Below are positions 19,913-27,912 of a stretch of 64,000 nt of DNA, piece after piece; the first letter of the stretch is position 1, and each line of letters opens with the position of its first letter. A program made the position numbers and the translations under genes. The stretch is from Pseudomonas borbori (GTDB taxonomy: Bacteria; Pseudomonadota; Gammaproteobacteria; Pseudomonadales; Pseudomonadaceae): NCBI RefSeq assembly GCF_900115555.1, contig NZ_FOWX01000015.1, positions 53,602 through 117,601 of the forward strand, read 5' to 3'. The notes below the pieces were generated by a model. It searched no databases. It was not told the DNA's origin and was given only the letters and a program-made list of their open reading frames with translations.

Positions 19913-22240
19913 ATGCACGCAGCCAAGCCGTTATTCGACTATCCAAAATACTGGGCTGAGTGCTTCGGCCCGGCGCCTTTCCTGCCGATGAGCCGGGAAG
20001 AGATGGATCAGCTCGGCTGGGACAGCTGCGACATCATCATCGTCACCGGCGATGCCTATGTCGACCACCCGTCGTTCGGCATGGCGATCATCGGCCGACT
20101 GCTTGAGGCCCAGGGCTTTCGCGTCGGCATCATTGCCCAGCCGGACTGGAGCAGCAAAGACGATTTCATGCAGCTGGGCGAGCCCAACCTGTTCTTCGGC
20201 GTCGCGGCCGGCAACATGGACTCGATGATCAACCGCTACACCGCCGACAAGAAGATCCGCAGCGACGATGCCTACACGCCCGGCGGTCTGGCCGGCAAGC
20301 GCCCGGATCGCGCCAGCCTGGTCTACAGCCAGCGCTGCAAGGAAGCCTACCGGCATGTGCCGATCGTGCTCGGCGGCATCGAGGCCTCGCTGCGGCGCAT
20401 CGCCCATTACGATTACTGGCAGGACAAGGTGCGTCACTCGATCCTGATCGACTCCTGCGCCGATATCCTGTTGTATGGCAACGCCGAGCGGGCCATCGTC
20501 GAGATCGCCCAGCGCCTGTCCTACGGTCATGAGATCGAGAGCATCACCGATATTCGCGGCACCTCCTTCATTCGCCGCGATACGCCGCAAGGCTGGATGG
20601 AGATCGACTCCAGTCGTATCGACCGCCCGGGCAAAGTCGACAAGGTCATCAATCCCTATGTGAACACCCAGGATACCCAGGCCTGCGCCATCGAACAGGA
20701 CAAGGGACCGATTGAGGACCCCAACGAGGCCAAGGTGGTGCAGTTGCTGGCGCACCCGCGCCTGGAGCGTGACAAGACAGTGATCCGCCTGCCGTCGTTC
20801 GAGAAGGTGCGCGCCGATGCGGTGCTGTACGCCCACGCCAACCGCGTGCTGCACCTGGAAACCAACCCGGGCAATGCCCGCGCCCTGGTGCAGAAGCACG
20901 GCGAGGTGGATGTGTGGCTCAATCCGCCGCCCATTCCCATGACCACCGAAGAGATGGATTACGTGTTCGGCATGCCCTTCGCACGGGTGCCGCACCCGGT
21001 CTACGGCCAGGCGAAGATTCCAGCCTACGAGATGATCCGCTTCTCCATCAACATCATGCGCGGCTGTTTCGGCGGCTGTACCTTCTGCTCGATCACCGAG
21101 CACGAAGGGCGGATCATCCAGAGCCGCTCGCAGGAGTCGATCATTCGCGAGATCGAAGATATCCGCGACAAGGTGCCGAGTTTTACCGGGGTGATTTCCG
21201 ATCTGGGCGGGCCGACCGCCAATATGTATCGCCTGGCCTGCAAGAGTCCGGAGATCGAAGCCGCCTGCCGCAAGCCGTCCTGCGTGTTCCCCGGTATCTG
21301 CGAAAACCTCAATACCGATCACTCGGCCTTGATCCAGTTGTATCGCTCGGCCCGTGCCCTGCCGGGGGTGAAGAAGATTCTGATCGCCTCGGGCCTGCGT
21401 TACGACCTGGCGGTGAAGTCGCCGGAGTACGTCAAGGAACTGGTCACTCACCATGTCGGCGGCTACCTGAAAATCGCCCCGGAGCACACCGAGGAAGGCC
21501 CGCTGAACAAGATGATGAAGCCGGGCATCGGTACCTACGACCGCTTCAAGCAGATGTTCGAGAAGTACACCAAGGAGGCGGGCAAGGAGCAGTACCTGAT
21601 CCCCTACTTCATCGCTGCGCACCCCGGTACCAGCGACGAGGACATGCTGAACCTTGCCCTGTGGCTCAAGAGCAACGGCTTCCGCGCCGATCAGGTGCAG
21701 GCCTTCTACCCCTCGCCGATGGCCACCGCCACCGCCATGTACCACTCGGGCAAGAACCCGCTGCGCAAGGTCACCTACAAGAGCGATGGCGTGGCCATCG
21801 TCAAGAGCGAGGCGCAACGCCGTCTGCACAAGGCCTTCCTGCGTTACCACGACCCCAAGGGCTGGCCGATGCTGCGCGAGGCGCTGGAGCGCATGGGCCG
21901 CAGCGACCTGATCGGATCCGGCAAGCATCAGTTGATTCCGCTGCATCAGCCGGCTACCGACAGCTACCAGAGCGCGCGGCGCAAGAACTCCACCCCGGCC
22001 GGCAGCAAGAAGCTCGGCGGCGCTGCTCGCAGCGCCGGCGACAAGACCCGGCCTCTGCTGACCCAGCACACCGGCCTGCCGCCGCGCGATACCGGTGCCG
22101 CTGGCGGAAACCCCTGGGACAAGCGCGAACAGGCCAAGGCCGCCGCCCAGGCGCGCAACCAGCAGGCCGCCAGGGAGCGTTCGGATGCCGCCAAGGGCAA
22201 AGGCAAGAAGCCGCCGAGGAAGCCTGTAGCGCCGCGCTGA
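19913..22240 (+). CDS. YgiQ family radical SAM protein (UPF0313)
   Basis: Large radical S-adenosylmethionine protein of unknown substrate. The 775-residue protein opens with the YgiQ-type N-terminal domain ([20 protein letters not shown]). The iron-sulfur motif [11 protein letters not shown] lies near residues 380-390, and a B12-free TIM-barrel core follows ([25 protein letters not shown]). The last 100 residues are rich in Lys, Arg, Ala and Gln and probably disordered. The ATG at 19913 gives the family start; the open frame runs far upstream but there is antisense to the nicD-like gene. It sits next to nicD as in PAO1. Confidence 0.88.
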   Translation: MHAAKPLFDYPKYWAECFGPAPFLPMSREEMDQLGWDSCDIIIVTGDAYVDHPSFGMAIIGRLLEAQGFRVGIIAQPDWSSKDDFMQLGEPNLFFGVAAGNMDSMINRYTADKKIRSDDAYTPGGLAGKRPDRASLVYSQRCKEAYRHVPIVLGGIEASLRRIAHYDYWQDKVRHSILIDSCADILLYGNAERAIVEIAQRLSYGHEIESITDIRGTSFIRRDTPQGWMEIDSSRIDRPGKVDKVINPYVNTQDTQACAIEQDKGPIEDPNEAKVVQLLAHPRLERDKTVIRLPSFEKVRADAVLYAHANRVLHLETNPGNARALVQKHGEVDVWLNPPPIPMTTEEMDYVFGMPFARVPHPVYGQAKIPAYEMIRFSINIMRGCFGGCTFCSITEHEGRIIQSRSQESIIREIEDIRDKVPSFTGVISDLGGPTANMYRLACKSPEIEAACRKPSCVFPGICENLNTDHSALIQLYRSARALPGVKKILIASGLRYDLAVKSPEYVKELVTHHVGGYLKIAPEHTEEGPLNKMMKPGIGTYDRFKQMFEKYTKEAGKEQYLIPYFIAAHPGTSDEDMLNLALWLKSNGFRADQVQAFYPSPMATATAMYHSGKNPLRKVTYKSDGVAIVKSEAQRRLHKAFLRYHDPKGWPMLREALERMGRSDLIGSGKHQLIPLHQPATDSYQSARRKNSTPAGSKKLGGAARSAGDKTRPLLTQHTGLPPRDTGAAGGNPWDKREQAKAAAQARNQQAARERSDAAKGKGKKPPRKPVAPR

Positions 22241-22265
22241 TTGGCTTGTAAGCGGCCGCAGCCTG

Positions 22266-22341
22266 TCGCGGCTAAAACCCCTCCCACAGATGCGCTATCG
22301 ACTTGTGGGAGGGGCCGGGCGGCGTTCCACTTTAGCCGCGA
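22266..22341. repeat. REP-type inverted pair (TCGCGGCTAAA...CCTCCCAC), copy 1
   Basis: TCGCGGCTAAAACCCCTCCC at 22266-22285 is followed by an inverted, partly degenerate partner (TGTGGGAGGGG at 22304-22314 and TTTAGCCGCGA at 22331-22341). The same family is at 51606-51671 and 53276-53327. It lies after ygiQ. Confidence 0.8.
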
Positions 22342-22387
22342 GCTTTTGCGCTGTTTAGCCGGGTAGGGGGGGATGGCCTAAATCGCT

Positions 22388-22419
22388 TCCCGGATTGCGC
22401 TGAGGCTTATCCGGGCTAC
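22388..22419. repeat. palindromic repeat of the CCCGGAT...ATCCGGG type
   Basis: TCCCGGATTGCGC to TTATCCGGGCTAC forms a hairpin related to the longer elements at 50793-50859 and 51691-51756. It lies just after the 3' end of the yegD-like gene. Confidence 0.6.
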
Positions 22420-22431
22420 GGCTGATGTCGC

Positions 22432-23697
22432 TCAGCCGTAACGCTTCTGTGCTTCGATGGCCAGGCCGCTGCCGATGCTGCCGAAGGTGTTGCCTTCCAC
22501 ATGGCGGGCGTTGGGCAGCATGGCTGCGACGCTCTGGCGCAGCGCCGGGATGCCGCTGGAACCGCCGGTGAAGAACAGCGTATCGACCTGCTCGACACCC
22601 ACCCCGGCATCGCCGAGCAGCTGCGTCACGCTGGCGCGCACGCGCTCGAGCAGCGGCTCGATGGCGGCCTCGAACAATTCGCGGGTCAGCTCGGCGACCA
22701 GGCCGGGTTCGACCCGGCTCAGGTCGATGGGCCGCGCGGCCTGCTCGCTCAGGGCGATCTTGCTGTCTTCAACCTGCATCGCCAGCCAGTGGCCGTCACG
22801 CCGTTCGATCAGCTGGAACAGGCGGTCGATGCCGACGGGGTCGAGGATGTCGTAGCGCATGCTCTGCAGTTGGCGCTGGGACTGCGCCGAGTAGACCGCG
22901 TTGATGGTGTGCCAGGTGGCCAGATTGAGGTGAGTGCTGGTGGGCATCGGCGCGGCGCTCTTCATCCGGCTGCCGTAGCCGAACAGCGGCATCACGCCGG
23001 CCAGCGAGAGTTGTTTGTCGAAGTCGGTGCCGCCGATATGCACACCGCCGGTGGCGAGGATGTCGGCATGCCGCTCGGCAATGGCGCGGCGCTCGGGCGC
23101 CAGGCGCACCAGGGAAAAGTCCGAGGTGCCGCCGCCGATGTCGACGATCAGCACCAACTCCTCGCGCTCGATGCCCGACTCGTAGTCGAAGGCCGCGGCG
23201 ATCGGTTCGTACTGGAAGGACACGTCCTTGAAACCGAGCTTGTGCGCCACCGCCACCAGGGTGTTCTGCGCTTCAAGGTCGGCGAGCGGGTCGTCATCGA
23301 CGAAGAACACCGGGCGGCCCAGCACCACTTCCTCGAATGGCCGTTGCGCTACAGCCTCGGCGCGGTTTTTCAGCTCGCCGATGAAGAAGCCGAGCAGGTC
23401 CTTGAACGGCAGGGAGCTGCCCAGCACCGTGGTTTCGCTTTTCAGCAGCTTGGAGCCGAGCAGGCTCTTCAGCGAGCGCATCAGCCGGCCCTCATAGCCT
23501 TCCAGGTATTCCTGCAGGGCCAGGCGGCCGTAGACCGGGCGACGTTCCTCGAGGTTGAAGAACACCACCGAGGGCAGGGTGATCTTGCCGTCTTCAAGCT
23601 CGATCAGGGGCTCGGCGTCCGGGCGCAGCCAGCCGACGGTGGAGTTGGAGGTGCCGAAGTCGATGCCGCAGGCGCGGGCGGGGGTGGAGAAAGTCAT
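22432..23697 (-). CDS. yegD: Hsp70-family chaperone-like protein (YegD)
   Basis: Actin-fold ATPase related to DnaK but only 421 residues long, lacking a typical peptide-binding domain. Phosphate 1 motif GIDFGTSNSTVGW, phosphate 2 motif VLIVDIGGGTSDFSLV and adenosine motif FFTGGSSGIPAL are all present, so nucleotide binding is expected. The client is unknown. The ATG at 23697 lies just downstream of a purine-rich stretch. Downstream are palindromic repeats rather than a clear terminator. Confidence 0.9.
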   Translation of the reverse strand: MTFSTPARACGIDFGTSNSTVGWLRPDAEPLIELEDGKITLPSVVFFNLEERRPVYGRLALQEYLEGYEGRLMRSLKSLLGSKLLKSETTVLGSSLPFKDLLGFFIGELKNRAEAVAQRPFEEVVLGRPVFFVDDDPLADLEAQNTLVAVAHKLGFKDVSFQYEPIAAAFDYESGIEREELVLIVDIGGGTSDFSLVRLAPERRAIAERHADILATGGVHIGGTDFDKQLSLAGVMPLFGYGSRMKSAAPMPTSTHLNLATWHTINAVYSAQSQRQLQSMRYDILDPVGIDRLFQLIERRDGHWLAMQVEDSKIALSEQAARPIDLSRVEPGLVAELTRELFEAAIEPLLERVRASVTQLLGDAGVGVEQVDTLFFTGGSSGIPALRQSVAAMLPNARHVEGNTFGSIGSGLAIEAQKRYG

Positions 23698-23845
23698 GCG
23701 ACGCGCTGTTCCTAGAAAAAATTACCGGGAGAAATTTTTGACGTCGCGTAGCGACGGCCCGGAGGCTGGCCGCCATGGATGGCATGGCCACAAAAACGGC
23801 CGCGCATTCTATGGGATACGCCGCGCAAATGCTGCGTCGATTGCG

Positions 23846-24298
23846 CTATGACGCGACGAACGATCCCCAGCCCAGGGTCAAGGCGGCGAGCATGCTGTAG
23901 CGCGCGGTCTTGGCCAGGCCGACGATCAGCAGGAAGACCCACAAGCGCTCACGCATCACCCCGGCGACCAGGGTCAGGGGATCGCCGATGATCGGCAGCC
24001 AGCTGAGCAGCAGCGCCCAGCGCCCATAGCGCGCATACCAGCCCTGCGCCTGGTGCAGGCGCCGTTCGCTGACCGGGAACCAGCGGCGCTGGCGGAAGTG
24101 CTCGAGGTAGCGGCCCAGGGTCCAGTTGACCAGCGAGCCGAGGACGTTGCCGACGCTGGCCACCGCCACCAGCAGCCACAACAGGTAGGCATCGCTGAGC
24201 AACAGGCCGATTAGCACCGCCTCGGAGCCCAATGGCAGCAAGGTCGCGGCGCCGAAGGCGGAAAGGAACAGGCCCAGGTAGGCGGAGATCGTCAGCAT
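23846..24298 (-). CDS. YqaA family (DedA/SNARE-associated type) membrane protein
   Basis: The 150-residue protein has four hydrophobic stretches. The core (NVLGSLVNWTLGRYLEHFRQRRWFP, then WLPIIGDPLTLVAGVMR) matches the YqaA branch of the DedA/VTT superfamily, proposed to act in lipid scrambling or flipping. The specific role here is not known. It ends about 150 bases from the yegD start and lies 55 bases downstream of the VC0807-type gene on the same strand. Confidence 0.85.
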   Translation of the reverse strand: MLTISAYLGLFLSAFGAATLLPLGSEAVLIGLLLSDAYLLWLLVAVASVGNVLGSLVNWTLGRYLEHFRQRRWFPVSERRLHQAQGWYARYGRWALLLSWLPIIGDPLTLVAGVMRERLWVFLLIVGLAKTARYSMLAALTLGWGSFVAS

Positions 24299-24353
24299 GC
24301 CGCGGTTAGCTTGGCTGCCGGGCGCTGCCGCGCCTGTACGGCAGGCCGCGTAC

Positions 24354-25076
24354 TCAGGCCTGCGGCGCCATGATCTCTTCCAGCTTCAAACCGGTCAGGC
24401 CGTGAATGGTGCGCCACAGGTAGTAGAAGATCGCCATCAGCATGATCATCGAGGGGATGGCGATCATCGGGTAGCTGAGCAGGTTCATCCGCCCCAGTTC
24501 GGCATTGAAGGCCTCGCTGCCGGCCGGGCTGATCACGATCCACTTGGCCAGCGCATAGTTCATCGCCGAGGAAAAGAAGAAGGTGCCGCTCAGCCAGTAG
24601 GTGGCGGTCAGCAGGCGCGTTTCGAAGTGCTGGGTATGCCCGCCCTGTTCCAGGCGCTCATGGATCTTGTCGACGTTGAGCACGCTTTTATTGAACAGCA
24701 GGGTGCGGATCAGCGGGTAGCGGGTGCGGGTCGACACCAGCACGGCGATGCCGATCAGGCCGGGAATCGCCGCCTCCTTGATCGCCAGCCACTGGTTGTC
24801 CAGCTTGAGCAGGCCGATGCCGCCGGTCAGCAGCACGCTGATCAGGCCGAGCAGGGCGATGAAGTTGAATTTGCGGTACTTGACCAGCTCGAACGTGCCC
24901 CAGCCAAGGGGGAACGCCAGCGCCAGGACCAGGGCGCCATCGGCGCCGAGGTTGGCTTCGCCGCTGAGCTTCATCAGGATCAGTGACGGAATCAGGATGC
25001 TGATCAGCAAATCCACCAGCGGGCGGGGCTTGTGTGTGGCGGTGGAGCTGTGGGTGGTATCGGTCATGTCGTTCAT
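24354..25076 (-). CDS. VC0807 family membrane protein
   Basis: The 240-residue protein has about six predicted membrane helices, beginning after the polar N-terminus (PLVDLLISILIPSLILMKLSG). Conserved stretches include ALAFPLGWGTFELVKYRKFN and TYWLSGTFFFSSAMNYALAKW. The family resembles intracellular septation protein A-like membrane proteins, but no activity is established. An ATG at 25076 or 25067 is preferred; the open frame to 25268 has a hydrophilic N-terminus unlike the family. No clear ribosome binding site is visible for either. The upstream 254-base gap to the DksA-like gene holds no other gene. Confidence 0.78.
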   Translation of the reverse strand: MNDMTDTTHSSTATHKPRPLVDLLISILIPSLILMKLSGEANLGADGALVLALAFPLGWGTFELVKYRKFNFIALLGLISVLLTGGIGLLKLDNQWLAIKEAAIPGLIGIAVLVSTRTRYPLIRTLLFNKSVLNVDKIHERLEQGGHTQHFETRLLTATYWLSGTFFFSSAMNYALAKWIVISPAGSEAFNAELGRMNLLSYPMIAIPSMIMLMAIFYYLWRTIHGLTGLKLEEIMAPQA

Positions 25077-25329
25077 GGCGCAGGAATGAGTGCTGATGAT
25101 CGCCTGCCTGGGCCTCGGCCGCCAGTCCGACCGTCGGTTGGACTGTGACAAAGTGGTGCGGCTGGCGAAAATACGCCGCGAGGGCGATGAGTTTCCACCA
25201 CTTTCCGCGACCTGCCAGGCGAGGACCTGGCCTGGGCCGCGGAATTCAGGGGGGCAGACGACTAGCACTTGAGATTCGTCGTGCGCGAGCGCATATCTCC
25301 GGGGTGACTAATGTTGCGAGGGCGGGCAA

Positions 25330-25596
25330 ATGGCCAGTGGTTGGGCAAATGACGACGCAGTGCAGGAACAGATCGACAGCAGTATCGAAGACGCCGTCCG
25401 GCGCGCCCGCAGCCAGCTGCCGAGCGGGGAAAGCCTGAGCCACTGCGAAGAGTGTGACGCCCGCATTCCCGAGGCGCGGCGCCAGGCGATTGTCGGCGTG
25501 CGCCTGTGCGTGGCTTGCCAGGGCGAGTGTGACCGGGAACAGGCGAAATTCAGCGGCTATAACCGCCGTGGCAGCAAGGACAGTCAATTGCGCTGA
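25330..25596 (+). CDS. DksA/TraR-family zinc finger protein (YbiI-like)
   Basis: The 88-residue protein has an acidic N-terminal helix and a C4 zinc finger CEECDARIPEARRQAIVGVRLC..CQGEC (first Cys pair near residue 39, second near 60). This is the arrangement of short DksA/TraR relatives such as YbiI. Such proteins may bind the RNA polymerase secondary channel, but this one lacks the long coiled-coil with DxxDxA, so that function is uncertain. The ATG at 25330 follows GAGGGCGGG. It converges with the MarC-type gene. Confidence 0.85.
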   Translation: MASGWANDDAVQEQIDSSIEDAVRRARSQLPSGESLSHCEECDARIPEARRQAIVGVRLCVACQGECDREQAKFSGYNRRGSKDSQLR

Positions 25597-25688
25597 GCCC
25601 GGCATGCGCTTGCGCTCCTGTGGGGCTTGGTTTACCCCCGGCCGTGGTGCGCGCCGCACCCCGGGCAGCCCTGCAGCCCTGCAGCGAT

Positions 25689-26285
25689 TCAGGGCGACAG
25701 GTAGTTCTTCACCCCGGTGAAGATGATCTGCGCCGCCAGGGCGCAGACGAACAGGCCCATCAGGCGGCTGACGATCTGCAGACCCTGGTCGCCGAGCAGG
25801 CGTTCGAACTGGTTGGACAGGTACAGCACCACGCCGACCGTGAGGCTGGCCAGGGCGATGGCCAGCACCGCCAGCAGCTTGTCGTCCCAGTGCGGCTGGC
25901 CGGCGCCCATCAGCAGCAGCGCACCTATGGTGCCGGGGCCGACGGTCAGCGGAATGGTCAGCGGCACTATGGTCACGTCCTGCTGCACGTTGTCGCTCTG
26001 CACCGCCGAGTTGCCCTGGGCCATGCCCAGCGCCGAGATGAACAGCACGCTGCCGGCGCCGATACGGAAGGCGTCGATGGTGATGCCGAACAGGGTGAAG
26101 ATGTGCTTGCCGAACAGGTACAGCAGCAGGCTGGAAATCAGTACGCCGAGGGCGACCTTCCAGGCCAGACGCTTGCGCTCCTTGACCGTGTAGCCGCGGC
26201 TCAGGCCGATAAAGCAGGACAACACGAAGAACGGGCTGTAGAGCACCAGTAACTTCAGATACAGACTGAACAGCTCGGACGCCAT
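25689..26285 (-). CDS. MarC family integral membrane protein
   Basis: The 198-residue protein has six predicted membrane helices and the family motifs PFFVLSCFIGLSRG and VPLTIPLTVGPGTIGALL. MarC proteins are inner-membrane proteins of uncertain transport function; the old link to multiple antibiotic resistance in E. coli was withdrawn. The start at 26285 gives MASELFSLYLK. It is divergent from the MoaD/ThiS-like gene with 198 bases between. Confidence 0.88.
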   Translation of the reverse strand: MASELFSLYLKLLVLYSPFFVLSCFIGLSRGYTVKERKRLAWKVALGVLISSLLLYLFGKHIFTLFGITIDAFRIGAGSVLFISALGMAQGNSAVQSDNVQQDVTIVPLTIPLTVGPGTIGALLLMGAGQPHWDDKLLAVLAIALASLTVGVVLYLSNQFERLLGDQGLQIVSRLMGLFVCALAAQIIFTGVKNYLSP

Positions 26286-26483
26286 GGGGGTGGACTCGTC
26301 TCTTGGCTAAAGGGGGGCCGGCAGCGCCGGTGGCGCCTGCATGATCCGGGATTGTCGGCTCGATCTCCAGTCCCCGCTGCGGCAATTGTGCGCGCACGCC
26401 AGGCAACCGTTCGGCAGCTGAGGCATAGGCGGGCAGCGGCGTCGGCTATACCTGTTGGCTTAACCACTGTTGGCAACGGGCGC

Positions 26484-26753
26484 ATGGCGCGTATCAGTTT
26501 CACCCCCAACCTGCAGCGTCACCTCGATGTGGCGCCGTGCGCGGTGCCGGGCGCCACGGTCGCCGCCGTGCTGGCCGAGGTGTTCGCCACCAACCCGCGG
26601 CTGCGCAGTTACCTGCTGGACGACCAGGGGCAGCTGCGTCGGCATGTGGCGATCTTCGTCGATGGCGAGCGGATCGATGATCGCCGCCACCTGAGCGACA
26701 GGGTCGGCGCCGCCAGCGAGGTCTATGTGGTGCAGGCGCTTTCCGGCGGCTAG
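26484..26753 (+). CDS. MoaD/ThiS-like ubiquitin-fold protein
   Basis: The 89-residue protein has the beta-grasp pattern of sulfur carriers and ends in a diglycine (QALSGG), the site that is adenylated and thiocarboxylated in MoaD and ThiS. Conserved signs are ISFTPNLQRHL at the start, HVAIFVDGERIDDRRHL in the middle and VYVVQALSGG at the end. No E1-like enzyme (MoeB/ThiF) or molybdopterin gene is next to it. Its partner is the BNR-repeat gene 52 bases downstream. The ATG at 26484 is chosen because the fold begins there; its ribosome binding site is weak. The function is unknown. Confidence 0.78.
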   Translation: MARISFTPNLQRHLDVAPCAVPGATVAAVLAEVFATNPRLRSYLLDDQGQLRRHVAIFVDGERIDDRRHLSDRVGAASEVYVVQALSGG

Positions 26754-26805
26754 CAGGCCGGGCAGCGCAGGTCGTTTCTCAACAGCCTGCTGGAGGGAGA
26801 ACGAT

Positions 26806-27882
26806 ATGGCGGATGTGCTTTATGTGGCCACGCGCAAGGGCCTGTTGACCTTCGCCCGCGCGGGCGGGAGCTGGCGCCTGGCGCGTACGGACTTTCTCGG
26901 CGAGCCGGTCAGCATGGTTCTGGCCGATCATCGCGACGGTCATCTGTATGCGGCCCTGAACCTGGGGCATTTCGGCCCGAAACTGTGGCGCTCGACGGAT
27001 GCCGGGCAGCACTGGCAGGAGATCGCCGTGCCGGCCTTCGCCGCCGAGGAGGAGGGCGAAGGGCCGTCGGTGACGATGATCTGGTCGCTGGAAGGCGGCG
27101 GCGCCGATCGCCCCGGCAGCCTGTGGGCCGGCACCCTGCCGGGGGCCTTGTTCCACTCGGCGGATCACGGCGACTCCTGGCAGTTGAACGAGGCGCTGTG
27201 GCAGCGTCCGGAGCGGGCCCAGTGGTTCGGCGGCGGCTACGATCAGCCGGGCATCCACTCCATTTGCGTCGACCCGCGCGACAGTGCGCGCTTGCGCGTG
27301 GCGGTGTCCTGCGGCGGGGTCTGGTGCAGCGACGACGAGGGCGTCAGCTGGGCTTGTCGCACCCGGGGCATGCGCGCCGCCTATATGCCGGCGGAACTGG
27401 CGCAGACCCCGGAGATCCAGGATCCGCACCGCATGCTGGCCTGTCCGGCGGCACCCGAGACCCTCTGGGTGCAGCACCATAACGGCATCTTCCTGTCCCG
27501 CGACGATGCCGCGCACTGGCAGGAGCTGCTCGACGTCGAGCCCTCGAGCTTCGGCTTCGCCCTGGCGGTACACCCCCGTGAGCCGGAAACCGCCTGGTTC
27601 GTGCCGGCGCTCAAGGATGAATGCCGGGTGCCGGTGGGCCAGCGTCTGCTGGTGACCCGCACCCGCGATGGCGGCCGCAGTTTCGAGCGCTTGAGTCGCG
27701 GCCTGCCGCAGTCCGACTGCTTCGACCTGGTCTATCGTCATGCCCTGGAGGTGGACGAGAGCGGGCAGCGCCTGGCGATGGGCTCGACCACCGGTCATCT
27801 GTGGCTATCGGACGACCAGGGCGACAGCTGGCAGGCGTTGGCCGGCAATCTGCCGCCGATCTATGCATTGCGCTTTGCCTGA
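26806..27882 (+). CDS. BNR/Asp-box beta-propeller protein (exo-sialidase-like)
   Basis: The 358-residue protein has repeated Asp-box motifs of the SxDxGxxW type: STDAGQHW, SADHGDSW, SDDEGVSW, SRDDAAHW, TRDGGRSF and SDDQGDSW. These mark blades of a six- or seven-bladed propeller as in sialidases, photosystem II assembly factors and VPS10. No signal peptide is visible, so it is probably cytoplasmic and not a secreted sialidase. The ATG at 26806 has the strong ribosome binding site TGGAGGGAGA. It is probably co-transcribed with the MoaD/ThiS-like gene, which may be its partner. It ends 31 bases from the convergent retS gene. Confidence 0.85.
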   Translation: MADVLYVATRKGLLTFARAGGSWRLARTDFLGEPVSMVLADHRDGHLYAALNLGHFGPKLWRSTDAGQHWQEIAVPAFAAEEEGEGPSVTMIWSLEGGGADRPGSLWAGTLPGALFHSADHGDSWQLNEALWQRPERAQWFGGGYDQPGIHSICVDPRDSARLRVAVSCGGVWCSDDEGVSWACRTRGMRAAYMPAELAQTPEIQDPHRMLACPAAPETLWVQHHNGIFLSRDDAAHWQELLDVEPSSFGFALAVHPREPETAWFVPALKDECRVPVGQRLLVTRTRDGGRSFERLSRGLPQSDCFDLVYRHALEVDESGQRLAMGSTTGHLWLSDDQGDSWQALAGNLPPIYALRFA

Positions 27883-27912
27883 AACGCCGCCATGCGGACT
27901 TGTCGGCGCAGG

